Shown in pieces: positions 61,363 through 64,000 of a DNA stretch of 64,000 nucleotides (positions are counted from its first letter, which is position 1; every line of letters begins with the position of its first letter). A program made the position numbers and the translations under genes. The DNA is from CAJXVA01 sp963761755. GTDB taxonomy: Bacteria > Myxococcota_A > Polyangia > Nannocystales > Nannocystaceae. The stretch lies in assembly GCA_963761755.1 (NCBI GenBank), contig CAVXIC010000013.1, forward strand, positions 496,001-560,000, given 5' to 3'. Below the pieces are notes generated by a model that was not told where the DNA came from, ran no database searches, and saw only the letters and a program-made list of their open reading frames with translations.

Positions 61363-63486
61363 ATGAAACGACAAGTTTGGCTCACTACTTTGATCGGCGT
61401 GCTCGCCATCGGCTGCGGCGACGACGTCACCGCCACCTCCGACACGGACACCGACGGCTCCAGCTCTGGCTCGACCGGCGACGACCCGACGACGGGAATG
61501 ACGGAGAGCACCAGCAGCTCGACCGGCGACGACCCCGACACGACGATCGACCCGACGGACGCCACCACCACGGGCGACCCGGACACCACCTCCACCGGTG
61601 AGGAGATCGGCGACCCGGTCGACTTCGTCATCACCATCGAGAACATCTCGGATGAGGGCCCGATCCCCACGCCGTTCTCGCCCGGCGTTTGGATCGAACA
61701 GGACGCCTCCGTGTCCCCCGTCTACACGCTCAACGCGGCCGCCTCCGAAGGCTTGGCCCTCATGGCGGAAGATGGCGACCCCACCACGCTCGCCGCGGAC
61801 ATCAGCGGCCTCGGCGGCGGCGTCCTGCAGTCGGGCGTGTTCGACACGCCGGTCGGCGCTGATGCTCCCGGTCCGATCATGCCCGGCGAGAGCTACGAGA
61901 TCGCGTTCACGGCCGATCCCGACTCGCGCCTCGGCCTCGCCTCGATGATGGTCGCGACCAACGACGTCTTTTGGGCCACCGGTCCGCAGGGCATCGCGCT
62001 GTTCCAGGCCAACGGCGATCCCGTCAACGGCGAGATCACCAACGTGCTCAACCTGTTCGACGCGGGCTCCGAAGCCCAGCAGCCTCCCGGCGGCGGCGCG
62101 TACCAGGGGATCGCGGGCGGCCCCAGCGAAGCGGGCGTGATCAGCGAGCGCAACGAGTCGACCCGTGCCATCGGCGGTGCGACCCGCATGCTCGACGTCA
62201 CCGTCGACGACGTGTTCGACCCCGAGACCGAGATCGTCACCTACACGGTGACCTTCACGAACGTCTCCAACGACCCCGGCGGCTTCGTCACCCCGTTCTC
62301 GCCCGTCGCTTGGGCGCTGCACGAAGACACGATCCAGCTGGTCACCCCCGGCGGCGCAGCGGCCGACCTTCCGGGCCTCGAAGCCCTGGCCGAAGACGGT
62401 GACGCCACGACGCTCGTCAGCACCTTCGGCGGCCTCGCCGAAGTCGACCAGTCCGGTGCCGCAGGTGACGAGCCCTTCCTTCCCGGCGAGTCGGTCTCCG
62501 TGACCTTCGTGCCGACGCCCGGCCAGGACGTCTTCTCCTTCGCGACCATGGTCGTGATGTCCAACGACGCCTTCATCGGCCTCGAGCCCACCCCGGTCCA
62601 CTTCCTCGCAGCCGACGGCGCGCCCCGAAGCGGAGCCGCCGTGGCCAACGACATCCAGGCTGCGATGGCAGTGTGGGACGCGGGCACCGAGGCGAACCAA
62701 ACCCCCGGCGCGGGCGATGCAATCCCGATGTTCCAGGATGCCCCGAACACGGGTGCCGCGGACGCCGACGCCACGATTCGCTACTACCGCGACTCGACCA
62801 ACGACCTCGCGAACCCCGCCGACACGCTCCTCGTTGGTGTGAACATCTTGGGCAGCAACGTGAGCGTCCAGATGGCCAACTTCTCCGACGGCACGGCGTT
62901 CCAGTACACCGTGTCGGCGGGTGTTGCCGCGATGACTCCGGCTGGTGTGTCGCTCTTCGAGATGGGCATGCCAGCGTCGGCGGGGCTCGAGAGCCTTGCC
63001 GAAGACGGAATCGCGACCGCGTTCGTGACCGAACTCGAAGGGGCGACGACCGGAGAGGTCCTCGAAACTCTGACGCTCGCTCCGGGCGATGAAGATACCT
63101 TCACGTTCGATGCGCCCACTTCGGCCGAGCCGGTGCTGCACTTCGCCGCGATGATCGGCCCCTCGAACGACACGTTCATCGCGACCGGGCCCGAAGGCGT
63201 GAACATCTTCGACGACACTGGAGCGCTGCTCAGCGAAACTGAGATCGAGGACGCCATCGTCGCCTCGCTCGTCATCTACGACGCGGGCACCGAGCGCAAC
63301 CAGGCCGCGACCCGCGGCATCGACATGGTGAACCTGCAGTCCGGTGCGGACGTCGGTGAGCCCGAGGGCAACGGCCTCGTGCGCATCGTGACGCAGAGCG
63401 CCAACGGCACGCTCGCCAACGAGCCCGTGTGGCAGTACCCGCGGCTCGACCAGGTCATCCGCGTGACGGTCGCACCCGCTCGCTGA
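61363..63486 (+). CDS. Surface lipoprotein with three Spondin_N-like domains
   Basis: ATG 61363 has GAGGA in front and begins MKRQVWLTTLIGVLAIGC, a lipoprotein signal. An extreme Ser/Thr/Gly/Asp linker follows (to about residue 80). Then three repeats of about 190 residues share the pattern ITIENIS...PFSPGVW, GLALMAEDGDPTTL, MMVATNDVFW and DAGSEAQQPPG, the features of bacterial spondin N-terminal domains (TNDxF and DAGTExN). The second has MVVMSNDAFIG and DAGTEANQ, the third MIGPSNDTFIA and DAGTERNQ. It is probably an outer-surface adhesin. A terminator follows. The 228 bases before it (61134-61362) hold no clear promoter. Confidence 0.85.
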   Translation: MKRQVWLTTLIGVLAIGCGDDVTATSDTDTDGSSSGSTGDDPTTGMTESTSSSTGDDPDTTIDPTDATTTGDPDTTSTGEEIGDPVDFVITIENISDEGPIPTPFSPGVWIEQDASVSPVYTLNAAASEGLALMAEDGDPTTLAADISGLGGGVLQSGVFDTPVGADAPGPIMPGESYEIAFTADPDSRLGLASMMVATNDVFWATGPQGIALFQANGDPVNGEITNVLNLFDAGSEAQQPPGGGAYQGIAGGPSEAGVISERNESTRAIGGATRMLDVTVDDVFDPETEIVTYTVTFTNVSNDPGGFVTPFSPVAWALHEDTIQLVTPGGAAADLPGLEALAEDGDATTLVSTFGGLAEVDQSGAAGDEPFLPGESVSVTFVPTPGQDVFSFATMVVMSNDAFIGLEPTPVHFLAADGAPRSGAAVANDIQAAMAVWDAGTEANQTPGAGDAIPMFQDAPNTGAADADATIRYYRDSTNDLANPADTLLVGVNILGSNVSVQMANFSDGTAFQYTVSAGVAAMTPAGVSLFEMGMPASAGLESLAEDGIATAFVTELEGATTGEVLETLTLAPGDEDTFTFDAPTSAEPVLHFAAMIGPSNDTFIATGPEGVNIFDDTGALLSETEIEDAIVASLVIYDAGTERNQAATRGIDMVNLQSGADVGEPEGNGLVRIVTQSANGTLANEPVWQYPRLDQVIRVTVAPAR

Positions 63487-63506
63487 TCCCAGCGGACGCA
63501 TCGAAG

Positions 63507-63543
63507 GCGGCGGTGCCCTGCGGGCATCGCCGCTTCTTTGTGT
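63507..63543 (+). terminator. Rho-independent terminator of the spondin-like gene
   Basis: A 12-bp stem with one G-T pair (63507-63518 with 63522-63533) closes a TGC loop and is followed by the T-rich TTCTTTGTGTTC, 20 bases after the stop codon. Confidence 0.75.
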
Positions 63544-63662
63544 TCTTCGCCCGGGCTCAACACGACGGACTTTGAGCCGGTATCATCGAACTGAAAGTCA
63601 AACCTGTCCGCGGGTCCATCTACCAGTTGCAGCCCTCGCTGGGGCTCCGCTAGCATGGGAAG

Positions 63663-64000
63663 ATGTCTCGACTACCGTTGGCAGGAGCCTCCCTTATCAT
63701 CACCGCATGTTTCGCACCGAATCAAGCGCCTTTGGCTACGGGCGAATCGGACGGGTCATCGGGAACTTCCGGTCCTAGTTCTTCTATTTCCGCTGGGGGC
63801 TCGACCGAAGCATCCTTGTCGACCGGGGAGGGGACCAGTGGCGTCGGTCCGAACGAAACGAACATTTCGGACTCGAGTGGTATGGCAAGCTCGGACGCCG
63901 AGACTACCGACTCTTCGTCAGGCTCATCTGGTCCTCCGTCGGTGTGTGGGAACGGGGAGGTAGAGGGAGCGGAGGCTTGTGATGACGGGGAGAACGGCGG
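63663..64000 (+). CDS. Lipoprotein with Cys-rich myxobacterial repeat (3' end outside window)
   Basis: ATG 63663 begins MSRLPLAGASLIITAC, a lipoprotein signal, then a Ser/Thr/Gly-rich linker of about 75 residues, then CGNGEVEGAEACDDGENG, the start of the myxobacterial Cys-rich repeat (CGNGxxExGExCDDGN). The gene runs off the window. Codon use is visibly less GC-rich at third positions than in its neighbours (CTA, GCA, TCT, ATT), which may mean recent acquisition or low expression. An 18-base-spaced TTGCAG/TAGCAT pair at 63627-63656 could be its promoter, with a very short leader. Confidence 0.8.
   Translation, partial: MSRLPLAGASLIITACFAPNQAPLATGESDGSSGTSGPSSSISAGGSTEASLSTGEGTSGVGPNETNISDSSGMASSDAETTDSSSGSSGPPSVCGNGEVEGAEACDDGENG

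Overview
The window looks like a chromosomal segment of a myxobacterium (phylum Myxococcota), most likely of the Nannocystis/Plesiocystis/Enhygromyxa group. The grounds are uniformly high GC with strongly GC-biased third codon positions, lipoproteins with Ser/Thr/Gly/Asp-rich linkers after the lipobox, a MYXO-CTERM-type C-terminus, a serine/threonine kinase fused to TPRs, FHA-domain regulators, very long coiled-coil and TPR proteins, and bacterial thrombospondin- and spondin-like surface proteins. No IS element, prophage, CRISPR array or rRNA was seen. There is one tRNA, tRNA-Leu(CAG). No gene-free stretch exceeds 300 bases.

Region by region. 1-8.8 kb: the 3' part of a giant TPR protein; a PilT-like pilus retraction ATPase with a long N-terminal extension; a metzincin-like secreted protein with a MYXO-CTERM-like tail; a small lipoprotein; and a truncated HyuB-like protein translationally coupled to an FHA-GAF-adenylate cyclase (8.8-10.4 kb). 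10.4-14.1 kb: a small membrane protein, a 995-residue coiled-coil protein with a degenerate methyltransferase-like head, and tRNA-Leu with a clear promoter. 14.1-19.7 kb: a thrombospondin-like lipoprotein, a small OB-like protein, a HEAT-repeat/cyclophilin lipoprotein and another surface lipoprotein. 19.7-28 kb: a kinase-TPR protein divergent from an ECF-type sigma factor, a PLP aminotransferase, aspartate kinase, a RIO-like kinase and a conserved hypothetical protein. 28-36 kb: a possible transglutaminase-elicitor-type protein, a beta-barrel candidate, an FHA-AAA+ regulator lacking GAFTGA, an M15-like lipoprotein, a methyltransferase and a frameshifted lipoprotein gene.

36.2-43.9 kb holds the most interesting locus: a minus-strand operon that looks like an undescribed RiPP (modified, exported peptide) system. 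In transcription order it has a 2OG-Fe(II) oxygenase, a 69-residue precursor with a Gly-Gly-type leader, a stable UUCG hairpin, an unknown 400-residue protein, a SelO/YdiU-like protein with a degenerate catalytic loop, an HlyD-type adaptor, a C39-peptidase ABC exporter and a second adaptor that is a lipoprotein. Most of the later genes overlap by 4-7 bases. The likely logic is modification of the precursor, cleavage at Gly-Gly by the exporter, and secretion through the two adaptors.

46-56.6 kb is a six-gene minus-strand operon, nearly all stop/start overlapping: CPA2-like antiporter, TrkA, TrkH, a 1405-residue antiporter-helical-AAA+ fusion, an MscS-type channel and an M28-like lipoprotein that has lost its metal ligands. 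This reads as a K+/H+/osmotic module with an unusual NTPase-linked antiporter. 56.7-64 kb: small membrane proteins, an SGNH hydrolase lipoprotein, an Ogt-type DNA repair protein, two adjacent MlaE/YrbE permeases without an ATPase or MCE gene, a lipoprotein with three Spondin_N-like repeats, and the 5' end of a Cys-rich-repeat lipoprotein that runs off the window.
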